In this document: in pieces, positions 1 to 11,359 of the stretch
Layout: the number at the start of each line of letters is the position of its first letter
How positions within the stretch are numbered: the first letter of the stretch is position 1
NCBI RefSeq assembly: GCF_010015445.1
Contig: NC_053126.1
Coordinates: 8,400,249-8,464,248 of the forward strand
Length of the DNA stretch: 64,000 nucleotides
Reading direction: 5' to 3'
From: Perca fluviatilis
Lineage: Eukaryota; Chordata; Actinopteri; Perciformes; Percidae
Translations under genes and position numbers: made by a program
Notes under the pieces: generated by a model
The model's database searches: none
What the model saw: the letters and a program-made list of their open reading frames with translations, nothing else
Told to the model about the DNA's origin: nothing

Positions 1-912
1 GCGAAAGACCGGTTGATAAATGCCAAAGCCTTGCTTTGTGCCCGGCCCCTTTTGCCGCAGCCTGGGTGGGGGGGTCTGAGCACCTGTACCTCGTACAGTA
101 GCTCATACAGTAATAACCAGCTGCACAGCCAGAGGTTTGTCCTCCTTTAAGATCTTAAAAATACCCGTGTCAGCTTGTCTTCTCTCAGCTGGATGAATCT
201 GCCTTCAATTTCAATCTCTTGTTCTGTTTTTTTATCTACTTTTAACTCTATGAAGCGCTGCAGTAGCACATATATTTGAAATATTGAGTGCTGATGAGAG
301 TGCAGCAGGTTTTATCCAGGTTATTATGTCCATGCATCAGTCAGGAGCCACCCTCCCCCCCTCCTCCCAACACCCAAAGAGCCTTTTCAGCCTCCAGTCA
401 GTAAAGCTGTTGTCAGTTCTGCTGGCTACTGTCTGTGGCAGGCTTGCATTCTGATCACACACACAAACACACGCCTACATGCAGCTGTTTATTGTTCCTG
501 TCGGGTCAGGTAGAGGGAAGGTAAATAAAAGTAAGTTGTGTGTCTCTCAGCTCTGCATGCTGACTGTTTCCCATCAAGCATTAAGAAACATGATGTGATG
601 GAAAACAGCCTCCATTTGCCACCACATGCTTCCTCTTCCTCACTTTGATGGCGACCTTTGTAACTACTTACTCTTTATTCCTTTGCGTAATGTGCATCCA
701 TGTAGTGTGTGTGTGTGTGTGTGTGTGTGTGGGGGGGGGGTCCATGCATGTTGAACAGCACTCACATTTTTAAGAAGCAGTGAATGTAATCTTTGCTAGA
801 GTGAATGTTTTCAGGAGCATCCTTCATGTTAAACAGAGGAGTTTAAGTCCCTAACGCATCACCAGCGCTTTCAACCTGCTGCTCACCCACTCCCACAGAC
901 ACACAGACACAA

Positions 913-943
<31 letters not shown>

Positions 944-1654
944 CAGCTGCTCAAGCCACCCAACGGGCAGAGCTTGTTTACTGGGATGGACCACAGTGCA
1001 CCAGGATGAGTTAGAGTTGAGCTGAAAGAAGTTTCTGTGCGCCTACACTCCACTGGAAATACTTTCTCTGTCTCTTAGTCACTGGTGGTGATTAGCATGA
1101 ATGACAGGACCGGTGCATTGCAACACTGGAATATGGCCGCTTGCATACTAAAAAGCAGTCAGACTTTTTTGTATGTCTCTAAAAGCTCAAATTAGAACCA
1201 TCCTGAATATCACCACAGGGAGGATTATACACAACTTTCTTTCTTCTCAGCACAGCCACTGCGGTGTGTTGTTTACATGCATTCATCAAAGAGAGGTGAA
1301 ACTAAGAAGCAGAGCCATATATCTCCTGTCTTAGCATTTCTTTGATGGATATCAGGTGTTTAAGAGGTGCTTTCTAAGATTATTCTTATACATTTGCATT
1401 GCCTGGCCTGAGGTTATCTCTGAACTTTGGATGCCCTAAGACTGTGCGCAAATCCTGAGATCCTGGCAGAAACCTCCTGCTCGTTCCAATATCCCAAAAC
1501 AAAACACTCAAAGACACAAGTTTTAGATCTTGTTAATCTCTGTCAATTATACATTTATCTCTGTCATGCTAAATATGTGTCAGAAAATTATTTTTAAATC
1601 TCTACCTCTCTTCCTGTAGAATGTAAAAGGGTAAATAATGGTCGTCCGAGACAC
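1..1654. other. Intergenic stretch, no gene seen
   Basis: No exon or conserved protein is recognisable. The stretch contains a TG run ending in a G tract at about 705-738 and an AC run at about 916-937. It may be intronic or intergenic for a gene outside the window. Confidence 0.5.
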
Positions 1655-1905
1655 GCCTGCTTTCTGTCCCAAGAGTCAGAACATGGGGATCATGGGGAGC
1701 AGCATTCAGTTTTTATGCACCGCATATCTGGAACCAACTCCCAGAAAACTGCAGGTCCACTGCAACTATTTTTTTTTTATTTCTTATACTGCACTGTAAC
1801 TTTTATTCTCATATTTTATCTGTTTTTATATTTGTAATTGTTTTATGTAAAGCATGCCCTGTTGCTGAAATGTGCTATACAAATAAAGATGCCTTGCCTT
1901 TCCTA
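1655..1905 (+). mobile_element. 3' end of a LINE (L2/CR1-like)
   Basis: One frame near 1690-1765 reads FSFYAPHIWNQLPENC, which resembles the C-terminal end of L2/CR1-type reverse transcriptases (pattern: small hydrophobics, P..WN.LP). It is followed by an AT-rich 3' part and ends in TGCTATACAAATAAAGATGC plus a short CCTT repeat, typical of fish L2-like 3' tails. Only a 5'-truncated remnant remains. The family is inferred from pattern, not from a search. Confidence 0.55.
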
Positions 1906-2009
1906 TTCCCTTAGGCATGACGTCATGAGAAACTACTTATAGTATGATGTGTCACTTTGACGGGTGTGCAAAAGAAGGCAGTCGTTAGTTTGTGTCTCTC
2001 AGTGGCAGT

Positions 2010-2140
2010 GTTGGTCATCTTACTTTAAAAAAGTAATTAGTTACAGTTACAAATTACTTCTCCCAAAAAGTAATTGAGTTAGTAACTCAGTTATCACATT
2101 GTAAAAGTAATTAGTTACTGTGACGTTACTTATGTGTGTG
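2010..2140. repeat. Dispersed repeat rich in AGTAATTAGTTA
   Basis: It begins near CAGTGTTGG and carries repeated AGTAATTAGTTAC-like words. This pattern is very common in fish genomes and is usually assigned to nonautonomous DNA transposons. Borders are uncertain. Confidence 0.4.
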
Positions 2141-2149
2141 TGTGTGTAC

Positions 2150-3960
2150 CCACATACCTGATATAAAAAGGGTAAAATGAATCCATAATGTTTGCGGGAG
2201 GTACTTTAGGACGGCATGGGGGGGGGAGTGTCAGTGATTTAAAACGAGATGTTTTCAAGTTAATTGGAAGCTGACGCAGCATGTCCCTTGCCTTGTTCTG
2301 CCTCCCTCGCACAGTCCCCTGTGTCGCCAGACCACTTTGTGATGCTGCGTGCCAAGGCCTCTGTGCTTTGCCGTAGTTGAAAGACCCTGAGCGAAGGCTT
2401 TTCTCTGGAGCCCCCGAGGGAGGTCAGCGTGGGTTTTCACATGGAGGATCTGCTTGAACACCCAAATTCCTTTGTGATTTAGATTTGCCCAAATTTCTCT
2501 TCGCATGCTTTCATTGTGCACCCACCAGGGCTGCATACTTCAAAATACACTGATGGGGCATTTATGATTAGTCTATTGATTTATAATTGCAAATGCGTTC
2601 ATGGCGTAGATCTTTGTGGAAAATTGTCTATTCTTACAGTTGGAAAATATAAACATCAGGAATTTCAATTACGTCCAGAGGGTCGATCTCAATTTCAAAA
2701 GAAGCACGCTGAAACCCGTCCCTGGAGAGAACACTTGTTTCTGAAGAAGCTGCTCCAGACTCCCAATTCGATTTTCTGGACATCTTTAAAGATATGATGT
2801 GATTGCTATGCTTAATACCAGTCAGCTGCTATCATGAAAAATAAAAGATTCTTTTTAAACCAGGAGGCTTTTCACATTTGTTGCACACTTGTGTGCAGAA
2901 TTTTTGATCTGGCAACTTGACTGCACCTTAATAACTGTCCATAGTTAAAAGAGAACAATGCAGATAACAAAAAAACCACAGGATTTAAGTCAATCCAAAT
3001 CATGTTAAGTCAAAGATAGTGCAGGGTTTTTGCCTTACCCACTGACTGCGTCTCAGCTGCACTCAATGCTGCCACTGGTGATCAAAAGATATGTACAGAA
3101 GACTAGCTACTGTTTAAAGTGTCCAGCCACCAGAGGTGAATGATTTCCCACTAAACACAGGACTGGATACAGAGGACATAACTTAAGCCCAGTTCAGAAA
3201 TAAGATTTGCGACGAGAAGAGTTAAAACTTGCAACTACTTGCAATTCGCCGGTCTGAAACGTTCTAAAACCTTTTACACCAATGAGAAGAAACAAATCCC
3301 GACTTTCAAGCTCTTTTTGTAGCTGGATATATCATTTGTTGCGTATAAATATGAACGTGGATAACATTAGTGATAGTGACATGCTTGCTACTGTTGCATT
3401 ACCAGTAATGAATCAACAAAAACATTTTATTTATGTCATCCACTGCTTTGTTCTAACGCCGCTCGCTCTCGTCGCTTCAGTCACTCTCTAGCTCGCTTGA
3501 CCACATACCGTGCTCCTTGAGCCTCCATCTCTGCCATATCGACCAGTTGACAGTTTGTAACATAGAAGTAAAATGCATTATGGATCATTTCATTTCTATA
3601 GTTTGTGACTGACTTTACAAGCTGACTCTGCTATTGGCTTTTGAAACAGGTGACATCACTTTCGTTCTAAAACCAGCCTCTGGGGACTTGACAAGCTGGG
3701 TCGAGGGGGCGACGCCATCAGCTGGCTTGAGTCGAGCTGAGATGGCCCAGTTCAGAACGCTGCAACTTTCCCCTGCAACATTCTAAAATTGTTTCTTCCT
3801 GCGCAAATCTTTGGTCTGAACTTGGCTTTAGAACGTTAATTTGCACCGGGGTTTTTTTTACGGTAAGTTCAAAGTAACTGTGTATGCTACTGGAGGGGAC
3901 CGAGCTGATGTGATAGCTGGGATTATAGCAATAAGAAATAAATTAAAAATTAAAAGCTTG
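2150..3960. other. Intergenic stretch, no gene seen
   Basis: Several short open frames exist but none has recognisable domains, a biased codon pattern or convincing splice sites. Nothing further can be supported. Confidence 0.4.
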
Positions 3961-3969
3961 CCCACTGCA

Positions 3970-4060
3970 GGGCTCCAATTATACATTTATTTATTTATTT
4001 ATTGCACCAAGGTGTGTGACGTTTCGAGCACAACTGCTCTTCATCAGGTGGGATAAATAA
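3970..4060. repeat. Dispersed repeat with ATTT run
   Basis: A TTTA tandem run is followed by GACGTTTCGAGCACAACTGC and TCTTCATCAGG, a word combination widespread in fish interspersed repeats. It abuts the target site of the next element. The family was not determined. Confidence 0.4.
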
Positions 4061-4074
4061 CATTAATGGCCATG

Positions 4075-6143
4075 TAGTCTCGCATTGCCAGACCTTCCTC
4101 TACAGCGCTGTGGAGGATGGTCTGGCTAGTCCACACAAAACGCACTTTGGTTTATTGACTTTAAACCAAACATAAGCGCCGGACGGAGCCCCGGTGCTGC
4201 TGCAAAATAGCCTCGGGAAGGAACTTTTAACGTGTGTACGTTAAAAGTTGTTTTAGTCAACAGAAAACTCAGATTGGACAGATGTTCTAGCTATCTGTCT
4301 GGATTTACCCTGCAGAGATCTGAGGAGCAGTTAACCATAGTCCTCAGAAACAGGGGTTAAATTGGGATATGTTATGTGGGGGGTGCTCTCCCTAGGGGGG
4401 TCCGGGGGTATGTCCCCCCGGGAAAATAATTTGAAAAATAAAGCATTAAAGGGGTGATAGAATGCAAAACTGATTTTACCCTGTCATAGTTGAATAACGG
4501 TGGGTAAATAGGACATACATAGAAGCTCAAAATCCCATTGACACCCCTTTACTATGAAAATCTCATATTTTGAAACTGCCGCTGAAAACGGGCGAATCTC
4601 AACAAAGCTGGAAGTTGACGTTAACCTCCCAAGACCTGTACCTTTGTCACACCCATGGGTGTATTAAGAGAACGGTCACGCCCCAACATTTACATGGGCT
4701 ACACAACTGACCTGAGATCAGGTAGTCTTCTGAATCTAGGTTGCGCAGATCTCTGCTATTCCATTACAAAATTCACTTCTGAAATTTTTGTATGCGAGAA
4801 ATCAACTATGTAAAGCTCAAATATGGGCCGCTTTACGAAAATGGATGGCTAATTGCAAATTTTCTCCGACTGTGTGTCGGAGTTCAGCGGCCGGTGCTGC
4901 CTGTGTTGTTGCCTCGGCTGGCTACATCCAGCCGTAGGCTCTATAAATGAGACTCGCGGACAAACAGCGTTTATTTCCCCAATCGTTTGTTTAAATAACT
5001 CAACACATTATAATTACACACATTAAATGATTAACTGGAACTGTGGTAAGAGATTGCTGGCGTAACAAGCTCGCTGACCGTGCTCTCATTCACATACACA
5101 GGCCATTTAGCTAGCAGTAAGAGGGGAGTTACAGGCCCTGGAGCTCTGTCCTCAGCGTTTGGTTGTCCATTAGCGCAAAAAAACAGTGACTTTGCGCGGG
5201 TATGGAGTGCTGTGGGCTGCCGTGACGGAGCTCCAAGTACCTCATAGCAGGTCGGGGTCTGTGAAGGTAGGCAGGCTGGGCAGCGAGGCAGCAACACAGG
5301 CAGCACCGGCCACTGAACTCCGACACACATAAATTTTCATAAAACGGCCCATATTTGAGCTTTATATAGTTGATTTCTCACAAAAAAAAGTCTCAGAAGT
5401 GAATTTAATAAGGAAATAGCCCGATAAACAATGTATAAATTTGCAGTGTCTGAAATATGAGACCTGCTGTCGAGTCTCCCATGTGTTTCTATGTAGTTTG
5501 CTCAAACCAATCAGTGTGTAGCTCATTCTGAATATTCATGAGCATACCATATTTGGAAGAAAAGCTCTTGTTCCAAATAGAGCCATATTCACAGGGTAGT
5601 TAAGAGCCTAATAAAATAGCATTCGGGCAAATTTCAGCCCAACCAATGTTACATACCTTATTAGGAGACCTTAAGGAACAGTGTAAAATACCCTATATAA
5701 TCATTCTATAACCCCTTTAAATGGCACTTTCTGCAGAGTTTTGTGCAAAGTAATGGAGAAATCGAGTCTTACATGATATGTGCAAAACTACAAAGTTAAG
5801 AGCCTATACTTTGCATTGTTGTAGTATCATCAGGTATTAGGCCATTTAGCATTTACATTACTGTTAATCAGTCATCACTTGATGATACACATTGTATTAC
5901 CTTGTTATTGAAGTGACCCATACAATGTGTCAAACATAATGTGCCACATGAAGAGTGCAGCAACTGAGAAGATTTGGGTCTGTGGTGACCAGGTCCACCT
6001 CACACAAACTTCCTTCTCCCATTCTCTCTTTACTACCACACACACACACACAAAGAAAGGGGAAGGTAATGGACATACGGCCCAAAAGGACATTCAGCGG
6101 AATTTCTGGCAGCAACGAAGTGGAACATCGTGGATATAGACTA
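4075..6143. mobile_element. DNA element with TAGTCT...AGACTA ends and 9-bp TSD, containing a nested insertion
   Basis: The ends read TAGTCTCGCATTGCC on the left and GTGGATATAGACTA on the right. ATGGCCATG occurs directly outside both ends (4066-4074 and 6144-6152), a 9-bp target duplication. The left arm and right tail match a shorter copy at 10906-11351, which shows that the middle (including 4449-5717) is later material. No transposase is seen, so the element is nonautonomous. The 9-bp duplication suggests a MULE- or Merlin-type superfamily, but this is unproven. Confidence 0.65.
4449..5717. mobile_element. TA-flanked transposon nested in the 4.1-6.1 kb element
   Basis: The terminal inverted repeats are AAGGGGTGATAGAATG and CATTCTATAACCCCTT, each flanked by TA, as expected for Tc1/mariner-type insertion. 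Inside, about 4766-4920 is inverted at about 5278-5406 (the shared core includes the GCGGCCGGTGCTGCCTGTG region), forming a second, inner hairpin. There is no transposase ORF; an open frame at 5031-5330 on the minus strand lies across the inverted arm and looks spurious. Confidence 0.65.
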
Positions 6144-6149
6144 ATGGCC

Positions 6150-7780
6150 ATGACACTGATCAACTGACTCAAACTCAAAGTTGTCACTTGACTGAAAACA
6201 ACAGTTTCTCTGTGGATAGATTAAACATGAGCAGACTAAGCATGTATCTGTAGAGGTGATGCCCACTCACACACCAGGAACCCAGCACCCCCTCGTCATC
6301 TTCCATTTTGACTCGATGTAAAGTAACAAAGGTTCATCCTTTTCCAGCGGTAGTCCCATTTATCCGGTGAAATCAAAGGAACTCATTCCCTTCTTTTCAT
6401 CCTGTTGTCATTCATAGACAAAGCGAGGCAGGCCTTCTGACAGCTACCTCATTATTAGCAGAGCCGTTGCTACGGTTACAGCTTCATTACATTCTGGTGA
6501 AAAAATTTTCATCAAAAATCCCTGTCAGTTCCCAAATACTTTCTGTGCTTGGATACGCCATTAGGCAGCACCAAGGTCACTTTGCACATATTTCAGTGTC
6601 TGTTTTTTTGTTGTTGTAAATGTTCCTGCAGGGAGGAAATGAATAGAAGGAATGTCTCATTGTAATTACATGACATCTTTTATGCCTTAATGCCAACACT
6701 GCCCTTGGAGCTTGGAGGATTCCTATTTTCTGATGTTTTTATTATTTACTTGATTGTAGTTTCAGTATTGTTTTCTTCCGGTGAAAATGAAATGTCCTTG
6801 TTAAGCCATTTTTTTTACCTTTTCTCCGACCTTGTTCCCCATCTGTCCGATCCGTCTGCGTCCATTGTTGGGTCTCATTTCCTTGTTAGTGCTGAGAGAC
6901 GTTCACCTCCACTTAGCACTGTAATCAGTCTCCTCATGCTCAACAGACAGTCAAGTGCCTGCTGTTCATTGGTTCTCTCTCTCTGCCTTTCACCTACAGT
7001 ATCCTTTCTTTTCTCACCCTTCCATTTCTCTCTTTTCAGTATTGATGATGGCCTCATATTCTGCAGCCACATTAATTTGGTTTCAAATTGTATTTCTATG
7101 CATTCATAATTGTGGTTGGGTCTCGTGATGAGCCTTTGTTCGTCATCCTGAGCCTAGATTTTGAGTTGAGCACATCCACGTTACGATTTTATATACAGAT
7201 GATGAAATTAAAAGTTAAAATGATGAAATGGAACAATTTCTCAACACACAGAGAAATAGATGACTGCTAAATAAAATTTTATCTTGCAGAGTTTCTCCTG
7301 CAATAAGACTTTTTATTTCTTCCCTGTCCTCCATATTCAGGGCCAGTTTGATTGACTTGTTTTCTGATGAGACTAAAAAACTAAGTCTAAAATGTATGCT
7401 CCACTGAAATAAATACACACTTGAAGAATGTAATTATTCAGCATTTAGTTGCCAAGGGGTGGCTGAGGGCAACTTTGAGTGTAGAACATCCATTTTAACT
7501 TAATTTTGCCCCACGTTTTTTCCAGCTAAATAGTGTTCCTCCCAAATGAGACTTGTTCAAAGGCCAACTCCAGCCAAGGCTGGGAGTTATGCACCGCTGC
7601 ATGCTAACTCACTGTAATAAATGACTTACCTCCCCACTTTCATTTTACTTTTAAGACACTTCTCTCCAGCTACTTCTCTCCTGTGTGCTGGTATTTTCCT
7701 TTTTAAAATGGGCCATCATTGACATTTACTGAGAAAATAAGTAAAATTTTTCTGATTTTGTAGAGTATTCCTGGTGCCAG
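6150..7780. other. Intergenic stretch, no gene seen
   Basis: A 139-codon open frame at 6690-7109 is pyrimidine-rich and resembles no family. No splice or promoter features make it credible, and nothing else is supported here. Confidence 0.4.
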
Positions 7781-8810
7781 TAGTGGCAGGTAGGGCTGAA
7801 CGATTAATCGCATTTGCAATAATATCGCAATATGTTAAAACGCGATTTCCTAATCGCAAAGGCTGCGATTTGGTCACGTGACTCGCGAGAGCAATTCAGT
7901 CTGCACTACGCAGAGAAAGCATCAACTTGGCACGCTAACGTTACGCCAAGTTTGAGCAGATTTCTGTAGTTCGAACAACTCTGAGTACTCTGTAGTTTAA
8001 TACTTTTACAGCCATTTTAATAAAAATGAAGGGTTTTATTCGGGCTCGAGTCCATACACGCAGTTAATGGATACAGGCACGCAGAACTGAAGGCTCAGTT
8101 AGCAACGATTAGCGGTTAGCTCCAGTTAGCTAGCTCCGTTATAAAGATATGGAGTGGAGGAGACTGCTGCGGAGAGGAACAACCAGAGCTTTCACAGCAG
8201 TGTGGCCACGTTGTTTCAACGGTTTGGTATCTTTAGTTGCGATGCTGTGATGATGTGTGGAGAGGAAATCCGCTGACGCTGTCTTGATTGTATATAAGTT
8301 TTATTACATCAAGTTTTCAGCATCAATGACGAGTCCTGCAGAACCCAGAGAGTAATACACTAGGCAGTAATGCAAGGGGTACGTTTAGGTAACATGTTAG
8401 ATAAAGTAAACAGTTGTGAGTTGGCAAGTAAAGGTCTGAGTCCCTTTGAGGTCAGAGTCTCTTTGGGGGGCTCCAACACTACACAGAAAATCATTGATCT
8501 CACTCAGCCACCTAATCACAGAATCATATAGAACATCCTCTTCAACACACCACTCCACTGAAAGGAAAATCATTAAACCTACGTCACTAACACAGTGCTC
8601 ATGATGTCTCAGCACATTTGAGCTTTATACAGACTTTAACCTTATAAGCTCTTCAGATACCACATTAGTACAGTTAATCCCACGGCAAGACCAGCAGCAG
8701 CATGCTACTGCTAACATAACCTAGCCTCTCTGAGCAAGTGCAATGTTGACGCTGTCATGCACGTGGCACGCAACTTCACTCTCTGTGCGCTGTAAAAAAA
8801 AATACACTGT

Positions 8811-8814
8811 TGTG

Positions 8815-8893
<79 letters not shown>

Positions 8894-8915
8894 TATATTT
8901 ATATATACTATATTT
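8811..8915. repeat. AT dinucleotide microsatellite
   Basis: There are about 75 bp of uninterrupted TA repeats with imperfect flanks. It sits inside the hAT-type element. The poly-Tyr/Ile open frame read through it is an artefact. Confidence 0.95.
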
Positions 8916-9122
8916 TTACTTAATTAACTTGTCTAGTAAAGTTCAAAGAAAGTGTTTAAAAAGTGCCCTCAACATGTTTACATATGTTTATTACAGTAAA
9001 TAATAATTAAATAATTTAAATACTACTAAGTGTGGTAAAGCCACATATTTGTTTTTATATTTCTGCAATCTGCACTTTAGTTTGTGTGATTTGTTTCTGA
9101 CTTTCATGAATGTTTACACCAG

Positions 9123-9327
9123 TGGCCCGGTTGGCTCTGTGGGTAGAGCAGGCGCACATACTGAGAGGTGCATGCCTCGACGCAAAGGTCCAGGGTTTGA
9201 ATCCGACCTTTGACGATTTCCTGCAAGTCTTCCCCCTCTCTCCCCCCTTTCTCACCTAGCTGTCCTAATAAAGGTGGTAAAGCCCAGATAATAATCTTAA
9301 ACAAATTAATAAAAATTAAATTAAAAA
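9123..9327 (+). mobile_element. tRNA-derived SINE
   Basis: The 5' part reads TGGCTCTGTGGGTAG (A box) and GGTTTGAATCC (B box), the internal pol III promoter of a tRNA-derived SINE. The tail is A-rich with TAAA repeats. ATGAATGTTTACACCAG (17 bp) is duplicated exactly on both sides (9106-9122 and 9328-9344), as expected from LINE-mediated insertion. It lies within the hAT-type element and is therefore younger than it. Confidence 0.88.
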
Positions 9328-9687
9328 ATGAATGTTTACACCAGGCTTGGTCAGTGCTCAATACACTACTGTGATTGAAGTAGTTAAATAAAAGATGTCA
9401 TTCATATAAATTCATGTATCACCTAATTTCATCATCACATACAGGCTCCAGGAAAGAACAGTTTGTTTAATCTATCTAATCTTGTGTTGTTCATACTATA
9501 CAATGATTTATTGCTTGTCTTTGCTGAATAATACAGAAGACAAAGAGCTTAAAAAATAATTGCATATTAAATTGCAATCGCAATATTGGTGAAAAAAATC
9601 GCAATTAGATTATTTTCCAAAATCGTTCAGCCCTAGTGGCAGGTAGTACTTTAGACAGCCATCTGTCACTCTGAGACATTTTGTGGT

Positions 9688-9689
9688 AG

Positions 9690-9724
<35 letters not shown>

Positions 9725-9741
9725 AACACACACACACACGT
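9688..9741. repeat. AC dinucleotide microsatellite
   Basis: A CA run with one interruption lies just downstream of the hAT-type element's right target duplication. Confidence 0.9.
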
Positions 9742-9744
9742 TTA

Positions 9745-10905
9745 CAGTTCCTATAACTCTAAATGAGTCCTAAACCAAGCTGATGAATTACCATAATAGT
9801 CATATTGATTTTGAGTGGGTTCTGCCAGATGCCCTTGCACTGTGAGAACAGGGTTTTAACTGAGCTAAACACTGAGGTTAAATGCATGGTTTAATCAGAA
9901 CCATCATGATTAACTGACGTAGCCCTGCTCTTTTTTTTGTGAGTTGATAGCTTCACTGGCTGACACTGTAGTGACTGGTGGGAGTAGCACATTAGATCAG
10001 GCCAAATTTTGCATGTGTGATTGATTCAGTTTGATAGGAACAGCTACAATCCAAACAGGATTTCGAAAAACTGGATGTAAAAACACGGTCTCAGTAGGCC
10101 TGCCATGCCTCCCCCCCCCCCACCTATCACTGTGCAGAATTTTCTTGACTTTAGTGTGTCAGCACTTTACTTTGAAGACGAACCAGAATCTATCTCATGA
10201 TGTACGAGAACCCAAAGAAAGACTCTGCTCTCTCTCTGCTCTCTGGAGAGCCTCTGTTCTGAGGAGGCTATTTAGAGCTTTTTCCTGAATTACATTTGTA
10301 TGGAAACCTGGCTACAGTTTTAGAGATCGCAGCCTCGGAGGCTCTCTCTCTCTCTTTGCCCCTCTAATGAGAGGAAAAAAAGCTGTTTCAGAAGAACTGA
10401 TTGAGTTACAGGGCAATTCGTCTATTTATGTTCTTTGACATCTGAATAATAGATTTTGAGAGTCACACGATGTGGTCCTCTCTCTGCCTCCTCTGTCTCA
10501 CCAAGATCGGAACAGAACAGCACCCCTGGAGTGTATCACTCAAGGACTCTTCAGCAGAGTGGATCTATCAGGGACCAACAACAAAAAGTGAGAGAGAGAA
10601 AGAATTAGGCTCATGTTCAAACCAGCATGTGAACAGAGGAGGCCTTGGATCCAGGTTTCTGTGGGGAGGGAGCACACAGCGGGCTTCTCTGAGCAATAGC
10701 CTCCTGTGGAGTTTCAGATGGAGCTGTCCACATGCTGCACGCCATGGATACATGTGCTGCCTGCACCGTGAAGGTTTGAAGGTCTGCTGTGTAGTGGTGT
10801 GAAAGCTCACCGTAGATGATCAGGGCCCTGTTCTTCAAACATAGCCTAATTCATGCTAACAAACAGATATAAGGTTAAACTAATCCTGTTTATTCTCATC
10901 CAGTT
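9745..10905. other. Intergenic stretch, no gene seen
   Basis: Overlapping open frames of 73-110 codons at 10470-10838 on both strands show no family resemblance. They appear to be chance openings in moderately GC-rich DNA. Confidence 0.4.
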
Positions 10906-11351
10906 TAGTCTCACATTGCCAGACCTTCCTCCACAGCGTTGCGGAGGAGGTTCTGGCTAGTCCCCACAGCATTCCGGGATGGAAGAAAAACGTGCTCTGG
11001 TTTATTGGCATTTCTTTAAACCAATCACAATCGTCATGGGTGGCGCTAAGCACCTGGACAGAGGCACGGTGCCGCTGCAAAATAGCCTCGTGAAGGAACT
11101 TGTTTTGGTGGAACGTTAAAAAGTTGTTTTAGTCGTGCAACAGAAAACTCAGATTGGACAGATAGTCTAGCTAGCTGTCTGGATTTACCCTGCAGAGATC
11201 TGAGGAACAGTTAACCATTAGTCCTCATCGATCGGAGTTTAAAATTCCAACACAAAGAAAGCAGAAGGTAACGGAGATCTGGCCCAAAAGAGTGACAGCC
11301 AGCGGAGGCAACGGAACAATCCCGGAACTGAAACGTCGTGGATATAGACTA
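10906..11351. mobile_element. Short copy of the TAGTCT...AGACTA element
   Basis: It begins TAGTCTCACATTGCCAGACC and ends GTCGTGGATATAGACTA. It aligns with the outer parts of the 4075-6143 element, including the shared words CTGCAAAATAGCCTCG and ACTCAGATTGGACAGAT. The flanks CATCCAGTT and AATCCAGCT are a degraded 9-bp duplication (7 of 9 match). No ORF is credible. Confidence 0.65.
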
Positions 11352-11359
11352 AATCCAGC

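Larger units (their letters stand above)
7791..9635. mobile_element. Nonautonomous hAT-type transposon, 1.85 kb
   Basis: The termini are TAGGGCTGAACGATT and AATCGTTCAGCCCTA, perfect inverted repeats. GTGGCAGG is repeated exactly on both sides (7783-7790 and 9636-9643), the 8-bp target duplication typical of hAT. The subterminal regions are rich in AATCGCA/TGCGATT words on both flanks. No transposase is recognisable, so it must have moved in trans. It contains an AT microsatellite and a later SINE insertion. Confidence 0.85.

Noticed and set aside
8743..9003. 86-codon frame with poly(Tyr-Ile)
   Set aside because: Produced by the TA microsatellite inside the hAT-type element.
9123..9200. Possible tRNA gene (A and B boxes)
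   Set aside because: The boxes belong to a SINE with an A-rich tail and a 17-bp target duplication; no tRNA cloverleaf was evident.
10470..10838. Overlapping 73-110 codon frames on both strands
   Set aside because: No family resemblance or splice context, and three frames open together suggest chance.
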